Part shown: positions 10,354 to 24,000 of the stretch, in pieces | How positions within the stretch are numbered: the first letter of the stretch is position 1 | How the letters are laid out: each line of letters begins with the position of its first letter | From: Amia ocellicauda | Taxonomy: Eukaryota; Chordata; Actinopteri; Amiiformes; Amiidae | Assembly: GCF_036373705.1 (NCBI RefSeq) | Contig: NC_089852.1 | Span: forward strand, 964,501 to 1,028,500 | DNA: 64,000 bases | Direction: 5' to 3' | The notes under the pieces: model-generated | What the model saw: the letters and a program-made list of their open reading frames with translations, nothing else | Told to the model about the DNA's origin: nothing | Databases searched by the model: none | Made by a program: the position numbers and the translations under genes

Positions 10354-11080
10354 GCATGCACACACACGCACACACACACACACGCATGCACACGCACACT
10401 TTTAGTAAGACTGGACCTTAAATGCACTTACCACCACTAGTCAGTTTATGCTAAATGGAATTTAACCCTGGTATATATATAGAATATATATATCAATATA
10501 ATATACTGGCGATGTCCTTTAAAATAAATAATTGCCTTTGGGCCCGTTGTGCGGAAGGCCAGCATAGACCAGGCGATCAGGACGTTTTTGGGTTAGAGAC
10601 AGATGTACAGTCCTCGCCATCGTGCCATTCCCGGTCACTCTGCCTGACTGGGCACTGTGTGCTTAACAGCCCATGAAGGAGAAGGACTGGCCCAGTTCTA
10701 AAGACATTTATATTTGTTTCTGTTTTATATTTCAACAAGGTCTCCCTCTTGTTCAGTATTGTGAAACATCCACTGAGGAGAAACAGAAACAGATTGTTTT
10801 TTAACTCCCCATCCCTCTTCTCTCTCTCACACAGACACACACTTTGACTGACACACACATGTGACTAGCCAGTGTCAAGGGTGGCAGGTAACGCCTGCTC
10901 TCAAAACACCCGACTACGCCACCCATCTTGTATTATCAAGGAAAGGGGAACCTCACTCCACCTAGTCCCCGCAGCGGGCTTGAAGATCCTGGGACGCCCA
11001 CCTCAGACACAGTTTGTCATGAAAACAAGGATCTTTATTTTGGTTTGACTCTTTGGCCCAATGCACCCACCCATGTAATA
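10354..11080. repeat. Part of a large duplication shared with 30470-31065
   Basis: Sequence from the CA-rich hAT target through AAGACTGGACCTTAAATGCA, AATTTAACCCTGGTATATAT, GGGTGGCAGGTAACGCCTGC and CCCCGCAGCGGGCTTGAAGA recurs at 30470-31065 with small differences. With 1-2215 / 26820-28760 it shows that one segment holding the 5' end and upstream region of paralogues A and B was duplicated. No coding gene seen. Homology stops near CACCCACCCATGT (about 11075 and 31060). Confidence 0.75.
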
Positions 11081-12667
11081 ACCCCACTCAGTTTTTCCTT
11101 TCCTCATTTTATTTAGTTTTTCCTGGGGGGACAGGGGGTGGTAAGTTCGGGGTTAACTGCGTTGTGTGCTGGCCTACGTGAAGGGTGCAGACAACTTCCA
11201 CTAAACCAGTTCAGTTACCTTCTACTCAGAGTGTACATGTGCTCCTGGTGAGATCAGCCATCATAACGGTAAGCTTTTGCTTCCATAACTCTCTCAAACA
11301 CATGGTAAGCTTTTAACACATGACAGCAGTGGGACACTGTGACAGGACGCTGTCTGTCACGGCACAGCTGCTGCTGACGCTCACTGATTAGGTGCTCATG
11401 TGCCGCAGTCGTGTTGTCCGCTCCCTCGCAGTGAGCACCGTGGCGACTGTGATGTCAGCGGCAGCTGTGCTTTATCTATTTAATCCCTCTCCTTCCCTGA
11501 TGGAGCAGCTGACCGAAGAGAAGGAGGACTGCTTCTACAACCCCTGACTGCCCGGAGCACCCTGTTTTGTGGACGTTTCTGTGTTTGTTTTGCTTTTGTT
11601 TTTCCCCCCTGTTTGTGTGTTCCCCCTGGAGGAGCCTAAACTCTAATATAGCCCGGACACGACTGGAACTCGAGACCTCTCCCCGTTGTTTGTGTCTGGC
11701 TTTCACAGACACTCAATAGCACACAGCAGCACCGTCTCTGCGTCTCTGTGTCTGGTCACGTGACGAGGCTGGCGGCTGTGGATATTTCAGGTCTCATGCT
11801 GTCGGGTTTCCTTCTTTCTTCCTTCCATTCTTGGCCTCGAGACAATTAGGTCCTTTAGCCCCTGAGAGGCCGAGTAGACCTAAGGGCCCTGCGTTTATAT
11901 CCTAATCCCGAATTAATTTGTAAGGCCACCTTGAGCTATTTCTCCTCAATCGCTAATTCCTTGGAATTTGAATGTTGCTAACACACGGAAAAAGAGAGAG
12001 ACAGAAGGAGAGAGAGAGATTGGTACAATTGGTATTGTTGTATATATTGCCTGTATGATTGGGAATCGCCCCCTACCCTTCATGAAGTGGTGCTGGGCCT
12101 GCATCACCCCCTGCCTGTGTGTGGTGAGCGAACCGCACTGCCCCCCCCGTTCTCAATTCAGATTGAGCTTTATTGACAGACTAGTTGAGCTCAGTGTTGC
12201 CAAAGCATTGTCGGACAGGTCCAGAGCTCAGGAACAGAGCAATGGAACAATGAATAAAGGGATTATACACAATGTAGGGAGTGTGTTACCTGGGGGACTG
12301 AGGGGGAGGCTCCTTTACTGTTTGTTTGTTATAACCCCCCCACCCCACCCCACCCCACCAACAAAGAAGTGCAAAATAGTGAAAGGCTGCAACAACAAAT
12401 TTAATTTACATATCATTGACAGCTGACGCACATGGTGATGTCACACACAGACACACACACAGTTCGTACAGGCTCATCATTAAGTCAGCCCACAAAAAGG
12501 CCTTTCTGTCCACGATGCCGGCGCTGACGCTGGTACAGGTAATCTCCTGGTAAACTCCGCTCTTTTAACACATAATGAGGACACGCTGGAGGAGGCTGGA
12601 GAGTCAGGGTGGCGCAGACGAGGAAGCGGTTTAAAGACCCCCACTCCAGCTCCAGGCACCTCTGCTG
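11081..12667. other. Intergenic spacer between paralogues A and B
   Basis: No gene or domain recognised. It holds a short 3' tail of the I-like LINE (12153-12215, minus) and a C-rich run near 12330-12360. The first part of the 3' UTR of paralogue B should lie below 12668, but I did not find a convincing polyadenylation signal. Confidence 0.5.
12153..12215 (-). mobile_element. Short 3' end of an I-like LINE
   Basis: TCAATTCAGATTGAGCTTTA and the following GTGTTGCCAAAGCA align by eye with the reverse complement of the extreme 3' end of the LINE at 63940-64000. Only the tail is present. Confidence 0.5.
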
Positions 12668-15600
12668 CTACAGCTTGGTACTGCAGTCCATATCCTGCCA
12701 AGACAGACAACAGCCCCTCAGTGTGGACAGACACTGCTGGCACATCACTGCTGCAGAATAATGACTTGGGAAATGCGACTTTGTCACTGTATGTCAGTGT
12801 GTGTGTCAGGGTTTCAGTGTGTGTGTGTCACAGCATTAGTCAGGGTGTCAGGGTGTGTGTCTTTGAAGCTCACCAGTACGCAGTCGTATCCAGGGGCGGT
12901 GGGAGTGCCGTGGAGCTGCAGGCAGTGCAGCACAGCATCGTGGACAGAGGGGAAGAGGTGTCTCTTTGTGAGGCTGGGAATGAAGAAGTCTCCGCACTCC
13001 AGCTGCTCCACCACACAGGCTGCAGACACAGGGGCACACAGAGGGACAGACACACGGAAGGGACACACAGGGACACAAACAAACACACAGGGACACACAG
13101 AGATGTACAGGGACACACAGGAACACACACGGACAGAGACACACAGGGACACAGGGACAGAGGGACAGGCTGTTAGTACAGTACAACCTCCACAGTACAG
13201 TGAGAACTTTGCAACTCATTGCATCTTGAGTTGGATTTTACATTGCATCTGGAAAGTATTCACAGCGCTTCACTTTTTCCACATTTTGTTATGTTACAGC
13301 CTTATTCCAAAATTGATTAAATTAGTTATTTTCCTCAAAATTCTACAAACAATACCCCATAATGACAACGTGAAAGAAGTTTGTTTGAAATCTTTGCAAA
13401 TGTATTAAAAATAAAAAACAAGCACATGTACATAAGTATTCACAGCCTTTGCCATGACACTCAGAATTGAGCTCAGGTGCATCCTGTTTCCACTGATCAT
13501 CCTTGAGATGTTTCTACAACTTGATTGGAGTCCACCTGTGGTAAATTCAGTTTATTGGACATGATTTGGAAAGGCACACACCTGTCTATATAAGGTCCCA
13601 CAGTTAAAAGTGCATGTCAGAGCACAAACCAAGCCATGAAGTCCAAGGAATTGTCTGTAGACCTCCGAGACAGGATTGTATCGAGGCACAGATCTGGGGA
13701 AGGGTACAGAAAAAATTCTGCAGCATTGAAGGTCCCAATGAGCACAGTGCCCTCCATCATCCGTAAATGGAAGAAGTGTGGAACCACCAGGACTCTTCCT
13801 AGAGCTGGCCGCCCGGCCGAACTGAGCGATCAGGGGAAAAGCGCCTTAGTCGGGGAGGTGACCAAGAACCCGATGGTCACTCTGACAGAGCTCCAGCGTG
13901 TCTCTGTGGAGAGAGGAGAACCTTCCAGAAGAACAACCATCTCTGCAGCACTCCACCAATCAGGCCTGTATGGTAGAGTGGCCAGACGGAAGCCACTCCT
14001 CAGTAAAAGGCACATGACCGCCCACCTGGAGTTTGCCAAAAGGCACCTGAAGGACTCTCAGACCATGAGAAACAAAAGATTGAACTCTTTGGCCTGAATG
14101 GCAAGCGTCATGTCTGGAGGAAACCAGGCACCGCTCATCACCTGGCCAATACCATCCCTACAGTGACGCATGGTGGTGGCAGCATCATGCTGTGGGGATG
14201 TTTTTCAGCAGCAGGAACTGGGAGACTAGTCCGGATCGATGGAAAGATGAATGCAGCAATGTACAGAGACATCCTTGATGAAAACCTGCCCCAGAGCGCT
14301 CTGGACCTCAGACTGGGGCGAAGGTTCATCTTCCAACAGGACAACGACTCTAAGCACACAGCCAAGATAACAAAGGAGTGGCTACAGGACAACTCTGTGA
14401 ATGTCCTTGAGTGGCCCAGCCAGAGCCCAGACTTGAACCCGATTGAACATCTCTGGATGATCTGAAAATGGCTTTGCACCGACGCTCCCCATCCAACCTG
14501 ATGGAGCTTGAGAGGTCCTGCAAAGAAGAATGGGAGAAACTGCCCAAAAATAGGTGTGCCGAGCTTGTAGCATCATACTCCAAAAGACTTGAGGCTGTAA
14601 TTGGTGCCAAAGGTGCTTCAATAAAGTATTGAGCAAAGGCTGTGAATACTTCTGTACATGTGCTTTTCTTGTTTTTTATTTTTAATACATTTGCAAAGAT
14701 TTCAAACACACTTCTTTCACATTGTCATTATGGGGTATTGTTTGTAGAATTTTGAGGAAAATAACTAATTTAATCAATTTTGGAATAAGGCTGTAACATA
14801 ACAAAATGTGGAAAAAGTGAAGCGCTGTGAATACTTTCCGGATGCACTGTATATTGTGTATTTGTCATGCCATGCACTTATATATAAGATAATAATAATG
14901 ATGATACGTAGAATTTAACGTATCAGAAGTCGGCACCACTGACAGAGAGGTGGGGTATGTTCGACCGTTCATTTGAAGGAAGGATATGTGATCCAAATGC
15001 TGTAAATCCTCACTGCTGATTGGTTATCAACCATATGCCCCACTGCTGATTGGCTATCGACCGTATGACTCACTACTGATTGGCTAATGACGGTAGGACT
15101 CATTGCTGATTGGCTATTGACGTTAGGAATCACTGCTGATTGGCTATCGACCAGACAGGGACATGATGCTCTGCGCAGGAGTGGAAGGTTGAGCGTTCCA
15201 CCAGTCTTGTCAATGGGCTTTGTGGTGTTATCGGTCGATTATAAATCAATTATGAATCATAACCGTACATAAGCACAAGCAGCGCACTAGGTGTCCCGGT
15301 GCATCACTGCAGGAAGATCGGTTGAGCTGTTGGAACGGACACTCACCCTGACAGCCGGCGATGTACACACCCACGTCGATCTCCCCGAAGTCGGTGAAGA
15401 TCTGAAACGAGGAGCACAGTTAGCCGGCGGCGCAGACCCGGGGGTCTCTGTGAGAAGTGTTATTACACCCCCTCTGACCCTGTTGCAGCTCTCCATCTAT
15501 CCCTCTCTCCATTCCTCCTTGCCTCCCTCCTTCTCCCTCCTCCTTAAAACTCTCCATCCCTTTCCTCTCTGCATCCTCCCGTCTCCCACCTCTCTCCCAC

Positions 15601-16271
15601 TCCCTTCCTGCCCAATCCTCTTCTCCACCCTCCCCCTCTCTCGTCGCTCACGCTCTTCAGTGTGTTGATGGCCACAGTGTCCAGGAAGTTGCAGGTACTG
15701 AGGTCCAGGATGATGGAGTGAATGTCCCAGCTCCACTTGCCCAGGGAGCCCAGGGACAGGCGTCTCACCGCTCTCTTGGCGTGTCTCCTGGCTCTGCGCT
15801 GCTCCCGCTGCTCCCGGCGCTGCTGCTTGGCCGCCTGCTTCCTCTTGTAGGTCAGCAGTTTGCTGATGTCAATCCCACTCTGGGTACAGACAGGGCAGCA
15901 ATAACCAGTAAGCAATAATAACGTGTGCGGTGCCGTGCGGTGCCATGTGGTGCCGTGTGGTTCTGTGTGGTGCAGTGTGTGTGTGTGTGGTGCCGTGTGG
16001 TGCAGTGTGTGTGTGTGTGCGGTGCCGTGTGGTGCCGTGTGGTTCTGTGTGGTGCAGTGTGTGTGTGTGTGTGGTGCCGTGTGGTTCCGTGTGGTCCTGA
16101 GCGATGGGGGGCTTCAGGTGAGGGCCAGTTCACCTTTTTCTTCAGGGCCTCCAGGTACAGCTCTGCGTTGGCGAAGTACACTGTGGCCGAGGAGCGGAAG
16201 ATGGTGATGCCCAGGATCTCCCTGGCCTGGAGGGAAGAGCAGGAGCCTCGTCACCACCCTGCCCACCGCCT

Positions 16272-16317
<46 letters not shown>

Positions 16318-19300
16318 TCTTCCTCACTCCTTTCTATATCTCTCTGCCAACTCTCTTCTCCCGTCCCTCTGTCATGCCTCTCATTTTTTCTCTCTCTCTC
16401 CCTCCCCCAGGTGTCTCACCTCTGCGTACGTCTCCACATCCAGGTAGAGCTCGGTGCCCGGGATCTGTCCTAGGACGTAGTAGCGAGGCCTGAGGGAAGG
16501 ACAGGACAGACAGGCTGGGCTCAGTATAGGAGGTCAGGACATAGACACTCACTGACGTCCATCTCAGAGACAGAGCAGCGCTCAAGGTAGAGATAGAGAC
16601 AGAGGGAGAGAGGGAGAGACAGAGAGACAGGGAGAGACAGGGAGAGACGCAGAGTGAGACCCACAGCTGTGTCCTGAAGATGACGGTGAGCAGAGCGAAG
16701 CCGATGGAGGCGGCCAGCCCCAGGTCCAGGTTCAGCAGCAGTGTGGATACGAAGGTCACGACCCAAACCAGCTGGGAGGGAGACACAGAGGGCAAAGGTC
16801 AGAGGTCATCCAGTGCACCAGCCTCACCTGACAAGGAGGTAAATAAAGCCAATCCAGTCGGAATTAAAGTGTCTCAGTCTTAGGTGTGTCTGCGTGCCTC
16901 TCTCTGTTAAATTTGTGTGTCTCTGTACTTCAGTGTGTGTGTCTGTCTGTGTCCATGTGTTCCTGTCTTTTTTCTGTGCATGTCTGTGTTTTATTCAGTC
17001 TCTCTCTCCCTGTTTTTCTAACTGTTTCCCCAACAAGTGCTCTTTATCTGTGTGTCTCCCTTCCTGTCTCTGTCTGTATCTCTCTGTCCGCCTGTCCCCT
17101 TGTCTCTCTGTCTCTCTGTCTCCAGCTCCTCACCAGGTCGATTTTGCTGCTCCTCCACAGAGTGCAGATGTCCAAGAACTGCATGAACATCCCCTTCAGG
17201 TTGACAAAGACAATGGCAGACAGCACAGCCTGAGACACAGGACACAGGACACAGGAGTCAGAGATGCAGGAGACAGATGCAGGGTGGGGGGCAGGTCCAT
17301 GGCTACATCTTCTGTACCCTGTTTGACATATGGAATAATCCGGGGATTTCACATTTCCCCCACATCAGTGCCGCGTGGCAGCGAGAGCTGAACGGCGCGT
17401 TACCTTGGGCAGCGACTGGAACAGAGAGCCCAGCTTCAGCACAGTGACGAGCACGATCACCGCAGAGACCGCCGAGGCCATCTGGGACGAGGAACACAGA
17501 CGGGTTAGACACACATCATCAACACTGCACACACTGGGAATGTGTCCCCTTAAAGTTCTCACCTGCCAGACTGGGGCTGTGAGAGAGAGAGAGGACTGTG
17601 AGAGAGAGAGGGGACTGAGAGAGAGAGAGGGGGCTGTGAGAGAGAGAGGGGGCTGTGAGAGAGAGAGGGGGCAGTGTACGCTGCGCTGCAGGGAGAGCCG
17701 CAGGCCGCAGTGTCTCAGGGCCTCACCTGGGTCTTTCCTCCCGTGCTCTCCTGGATCAGGCTGCGTGACATCGAGGAGCTCACGGAGTAGCACTGGAAGA
17801 ACCCCCCCACTGTGTTACTGAGGCCCAGAGCCACCAGCTCCTGCAGCAGGAGAGACCAGTGTCAGCAGCAGGAACCCAGGGGACACAAGGTAATGCCAAA
17901 GATCCTCTATTTAAACAAGATAGTCAGCTCCACCTAATTAACGTGGGAACTTTCGTCTTTGCCAAAGCAGTGCATTGTGGGATTGCAAGGAGTTCCAGTG
18001 GCGATTTCTCTCCTCTCCATATAACGGAAAGCCAGCTTCATTTCATATTGTTAAGGAGGGGCGACTCTAATGCAACCCAGGTGCATCATGTTAAAGAATT
18101 AAATTATTTTTTAAAGAGAAAGCTTTGAATATGAAATGAGGCAGATTTTCCATTATATAGGGAAAAATTGCCACCGGAACTCCTTGCAATCTAATGCATT
18201 GCGAGAGAAAGACAAAAGAAAAGGATCTTTGGTAATACAGTGTGTGGCCAGCAGGCACACAGACACAGCACAGCTCCCACACAGACACAGAAATTCACAG
18301 TAAAACACAAAACACACACAGATACACACAGATACACACAGATGCATGATTGGACATAGAGACTGACCTGACTGCTGTCCACCTTGTACCCGTGTTTGAG
18401 GGCAAAGGTCTTTCCCAGAGAGATGGAGATGGCATAGCCAACGATGGCCAGAGCGGAAGCGTCTCCGATCACCTCTCTGAACAGGGACACGTCCGGGGCG
18501 CGGGGGGGCTGCAGACTGGGGGGTGGACAGAGAGAGGAGACACAGGGTCACAGGAATGCACACCTGACAACAGGCAGAGCCTCAGAGAACCCGCTGGGCC
18601 CAAGAGTGTGGAGAGAGATGGCGGGAATGGCCCCCCAATTTGAACACCTATAACACCCCCATCCACTGCACTTTACCCCCCACCCCATCTTCCAGGACCG
18701 CAGCGCTGAGGAAGCACTCACCCACTGGGAATCTCCCCCACCACCTCCACCCCATACTGGGGCTGCAGAGAGGCCAGACTGGAGACCAGCGTCCCGGCTA
18801 CGATCTGGACGGGGAGAGAGGGAGAGAGAGAGCAGAGAGGGAGAGGAAAGAATGAGAGAGGGAGAGAGAGGGAGAGAGAGGGAGAAAGAGGGAGAGAGAG
18901 GGAGAAGAGAGGTGGGGGGGGGAGATCAGTGTGGCGGATTTGGTAAGCAGGTACGGATGTGTGTGTGTGTGTGTGTGTGAGAGAGTTTAAGAGTAAAGGG
19001 GAAAAACTGGCCGATCATTCCCTAAACAGCTACAGATACTATTTATCAATGTCTCTGTGTGTAAACGTGTGGGTGTGGGCAGTCCTGTGTAGCTGCCTGC
19101 AAACTGTAATAAATATCTATACATATACAGTATATACCAAGCTACACATCTGGAGAAAGTTTGCTTCGTGGCCTAGAAATCTTCTGTACAGCATCGGTGC
19201 ATATCAAAGCACATGACACATAGCTGATGTGTTTGGTTCCACACCAAACACTGATCCTCAAATTGGAAGCTGTAGGCATTCAGGGTAATGTAAGTAGATG

Positions 19301-21026
19301 GATTATGAACTGGTTGATGTATAGGAAACAGAGGGTGTCGATTAGAGGAGTAGCTTCTAACTGGAGTGAGGTTCTTAGTGGAGTTCCACAGGGATCAGTA
19401 CTAGGGCCTGTGCTTTTTCTAATCTATATTAATGATCTGGACTCTGGGATAGTTAGCAAACTTGTCAAATTTGCAGATGATACTAAAATAGATGGCTCAG
19501 CAGATACAATCTCGGCAGCACAGGCTATTCAAAGGGACTTAGATAATATTCAGTTGTGGACGACACCTGGCAGATGAAATTCAATGTGGACAAGTGCAAG
19601 GTAATAAATGCAGGTAACAAAAATGTCCACTATAAGGACACTATGGGAGGAATAGGACTAGATGAAGTAACACATAAGAAAGACCTAGGAGTCTACATGG
19701 ACTCCTCACTTTCTCCATCCAAACAATGTGGGGAAGCAATAAAAAAGGCAAACAGGATGTTAGGGTATATTGTCAAAATTGCAGAATTGAGAACAAGGGC
19801 AGTGATGTTCAGACTGTACAATGCACTAGTTAGAGCTCATCTGGATACTGTGGACAGTTCTGGGCTCCACACTTCAAGAAAGATATCGCTGCTCTAGAGG
19901 CAGTTCAGAGGAGAGCAACCAGACTTATTCCAGGTCTGAATGTGGTTGAAGCTGAAAATTTGGGAACATTCAAAAACAGACTGGATAGGATCCTTGGATC
20001 ACTCAGTTATTAATGGACACAAAACGCGCATGATGGGTCGAATGGCCTCCTCTTGTTTGTAAACTTTCTTATGTTCTTATGTTCTTATGTTTGGCTGCGC
20101 AAACAAAAACAAGATATCTGAGTATTCCTGAAATTAGTCACACGCTGAATTCCTCCAAGGTCAGAGAGTGTAGATGAACGCCATCCACTGGCAATGCTGG
20201 AGTGAGGCTTTGTTAGCCACGTGGAGGCTGATTGACACTGATAAGACACTGAGACAAAAGAGACATTGGGAAACTGAGACACAGGGACGCAAAGACACAG
20301 GGACAGTCTTACCATGATCAGCTCTACAGGAATGGGCAGCGGCAGCTTTCTGGTCAGCCTGACGTTGAGCTCCTTCACTGCGATCAGAGCCACCAGGGAC
20401 ACCACACTGACCACCAGAGTGCCCAGATTGGTCTGGGGCAGCAGCCAGCACACATCTATCAGTGTCTGGAGAGGGAGAGATGGAGATGGGCAGAGAGAGA
20501 GAGAGGTTGGTCTGAAGTAAGCGAGTGAACGGCTGGAGAGAATGAGAGAAGGAGAATGGAGGAGAAGAGGGACAGAGGGAGAGACAGGGTCACATCTGGT
20601 GCTCCTATCATTAACACCCTGAAGTACAGCTAGTCTGTAGACACAACTCTGTCATCAGGTGAGAGACAGAGAGACGGAGAGAGTGAAGGAGAGGAGCGAG
20701 CACCAAGGGGGCTCTGTTACTCACATAGACCAGAGAAAGAGGGCCGCTGTGTCGCCGGGAGTGGAGGCCAAAGATATACTTGAGTTGGGAGATGACGACA
20801 TTGACCGCAGCGCCGGTGGTGTAGCCCCTGACCAGCGGGTTGGATAGGTAGGTCACCACGAAGCCGAACTGCACCAGACCCAGCACCACCTGCACACACA
20901 CACACTCAGACTGAGGTCCTGGGAGCTCGGAGGTCAGGGATGCAGGGATGGACAGGCTTTCAGTGTGTTACAGTGGATCTAATAAACCCAGCACAGGCCT
21001 CCCTCAGTAGAAGATCCTGTTCTAAC

Positions 21027-21091
<65 letters not shown>

Positions 21092-24000
21092 TTATTTTTT
21101 TATTTTTTCTTGGCAGACGCCCTTGGCAACTTACAACATAAGTGCAAAACAAAGTGCAAAAATACAGTTCAGTAAAGGCATCAAACATTACAAATTCAAA
21201 TTACGTAAAACATAGCAATTCAAAATATAATACATTTTTACAATTTAAATTTACAATTTACACAGGCAAGTACAGTAAGTGAGGTCCTACATCCTGGATG
21301 GTGAAAGCCAAGTGCTGTCAAGATGTAGGGTCACAGTCAAGGGCTACGGGAAAGGGAGCAAGGAGGAAAACAATCAAAAGCACAAGAAGCCTATTAAAAC
21401 TGTGAAGCGCTATCTAGCAGGGATAAAAGGACTAATATTACAAGTACTGTCGGAAAAGATGGGTCTTGAGTAAGCGCCAAGGTCAAGGACTCTGCTGTTT
21501 TGACTTCGGTGGTGTATCGTAAGGTACACTTATAAATTTCAGTTAAAGAAGTAAATTTAAGTATCACCTTATCAAGAATCCTAGAATCTTGTAGAACTCA
21601 ATTTCGACAATAATTGGACGCAGACACCAATTCCAAAGATATAAATTCTCAAATTTATTAAAAACAAAGATAAAATGTAGCACTACACTAGTTATACAAA
21701 AAGGGAAAAACTAATTAAAATTCACTCAAGATCAACAAATCAAAGACAAATCACTTCCGTGACCAAATCAAAGACCATGGAATCACATATGATGACACAC
21801 AAATCGTTAAACAAAATTACAAACACATTGACTACAATAGTAAGACGAAGGTGAGTCTCTCATTAGTATTGTTAGTCGGACATTAAATAACTAATGCAGG
21901 TTAGTATTTATGTCAAATAACTTCTCGTTATATATATCAGTCTCATTTACGTTTGGGTGCCAAGAAAGATCCTATCATTTCTTGTTACCACAATTCTCCC
22001 TAATTGATTACTGTTCAATAATTAAGGACAGGCAGGGCCACCTATAATCTAGTGTCTATTAACGTGTCAATTTCAGACTAAACAGTTAAACAGGAATGAG
22101 AAGATATTTCTCGGCGTTGACAGATTTTATTTCTAAAATTGTCAACCAAAACAGTTTAATGCAGCACTCACTTATATTTAAGAAAATACTAAATGATATT
22201 ACACATTCTAGAGTTTATGACTCACAGAATAACATTTCTAATTGATTTCTCAAATGTCATGAATAATAAACTCCAAACTGTTAAACTTATCTGAACTTCG
22301 TCACAGAGAGGCCTCTCTGCCTTCGGGATCAGATAAAAGCACACGGCACGAGGTTCCGCGGGGTGGGACAAGGTCCGTGTGGTTTGGAAAGGCAGTCCGG
22401 CTCGGCTTTGTCCATTAACTTCCTAAGTCGATGCTCCTGGAAGTTGGCGTTTTGCGAAAGTAGAGTCTTTTCCAAACAGATTTTCCACTGGTTTGAAGGC
22501 TCCAAGGGTGTGCATAGGATGTCTTCTTGGCAAGCAGGGTTTTCCACCATAGTTACTTGAAGACAAAGTCTTTGAGGAAAGCAGGGCCCTGTTCGTTTCC
22601 GAGGGTCAAGTTTCTTAAGACTCAATAGCTATTTAAATGACTGATACTTTCGTATTCAGTCGACTTAGTCAATTGTCCAGCTGTAAAACTCCACTGATCA
22701 GGTGGGCACAGGTGGGCATGCGCAGTTTCTAAAGTTCTTTACTTAATAAAGTTCTTTAAAAAATTTATTCGTACGGCTCAAACTCCTTCTCCCAGTTAAA
22801 CTCTTCTGTTGCCGGCAAAGACTTAGTTGGTTTCCGGTTCCTGTTCTGGCAACAGAGCTACAGGTTGAGTGGCAGCGAGTTACCAGTTCAGGTGAGAGAG
22901 AGAGAAAAAGTGCTGTGCGTTACCTTTTATGCCTTCAGATCATAGGCGATTGGTTCTTGAGATTGCGAGGTTGGATTTGTGCCAGCCCCCAGTCTCCTAT
23001 TGGGGAGGCTCGATTCATGCCTGATGTCAATCCATGCCATCTTTTGGAAATGCCGGTTGGCCTGGGTTTGTAGCTCTGTTTCGGGATTTCGGCTCTCACC
23101 CGCTTCAAAGGGTTTTATTACCTCCACGCCATATTCCCCAGACATTTTCACAGCAGGGATTCCAAGCCATTTGGCCCATTCTAGGTGAGCCGACTCCCAA
23201 AACTGTCACTTTGACGTAGAACAGTTCATGGGCCGATGAGCTCAGGAATTCTGGTAACTTTGGGGGAGAGGTCTTCTTTAGATCAGAGCTCCAGCTCAGG
23301 GCTACAATGCTCTATCAAAATACACCCCCCCTTAATGCTACAGTGGGAAGGTCGTTCCACCATGTAGGGTCCAGGGATGAGAAGGAGCGGCTCTGGAGGA
23401 AGGAGAGTGGAGAGGAGGCAGAGTTAGTCTTCTGGCACTGGAGGAGTGCAGTGGTCTGGAGGGGATGTATGGAGAGACGAGGGTCTGAAGTTAGCTTGGT
23501 GCAGTGTGGTCGAGACAGCGGTAGGTGAGGGTCAGTGTCTTGAACTGAATGCGTGCCGGTATCGGGAGCCAGTGGAGGGAGCGGAGCAGTGGAGTAGCGT
23601 GTGTGAATCTGGGCAGAGAGACACCAGACGAGCCGCAGAGTTCTGGATGAGCTGCAGCGGCGGGTAGTGGATGCAGGCAGGCCGGCCAGGAGGGAGTTGC
23701 AGTAGTCCAGGCGGGAGAGGACCAGTGACTGGACGAGTAGCTGAGTCGAGTAGTCGGTGAGGAAGGGACAGATTCGGCATATGTTGCTCAGGAAGAATCT
23801 GTGTCAGCGTGGTGATGTGCTGGGTGTAGGAGAGCGCAGGATCAAGGGTGACTCCGAGATTTTTAGTGGAAGAAGAAGGAGAGAGTGTGGTGGATTCCAT
23901 GGGGATCGAGATGGAGAGATCAGCAGAAGGTGAGAAAGAGTGGGGAAAAACAGGAGATCTGATTTGTTGAGCTTGAGGTGGTGTGAGTGCATCCAGCTGG

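Noticed and set aside
12721..13408. Overlapping plus-strand frames of 151 and 215 codons
   Set aside because: They run antisense across exon 17 of paralogue B and a minisatellite; the minus-strand exon has splice sites and STAS homology.
15925..16473. 182-codon plus-strand frame
   Set aside because: Antisense to exons 13-14 of paralogue B and composed largely of GT and TC simple repeats.
22329..22625. 98-codon minus-strand frame within the solo LTR
   Set aside because: Lies in the U3 part; no viral or cellular protein similarity recognised, probably chance.
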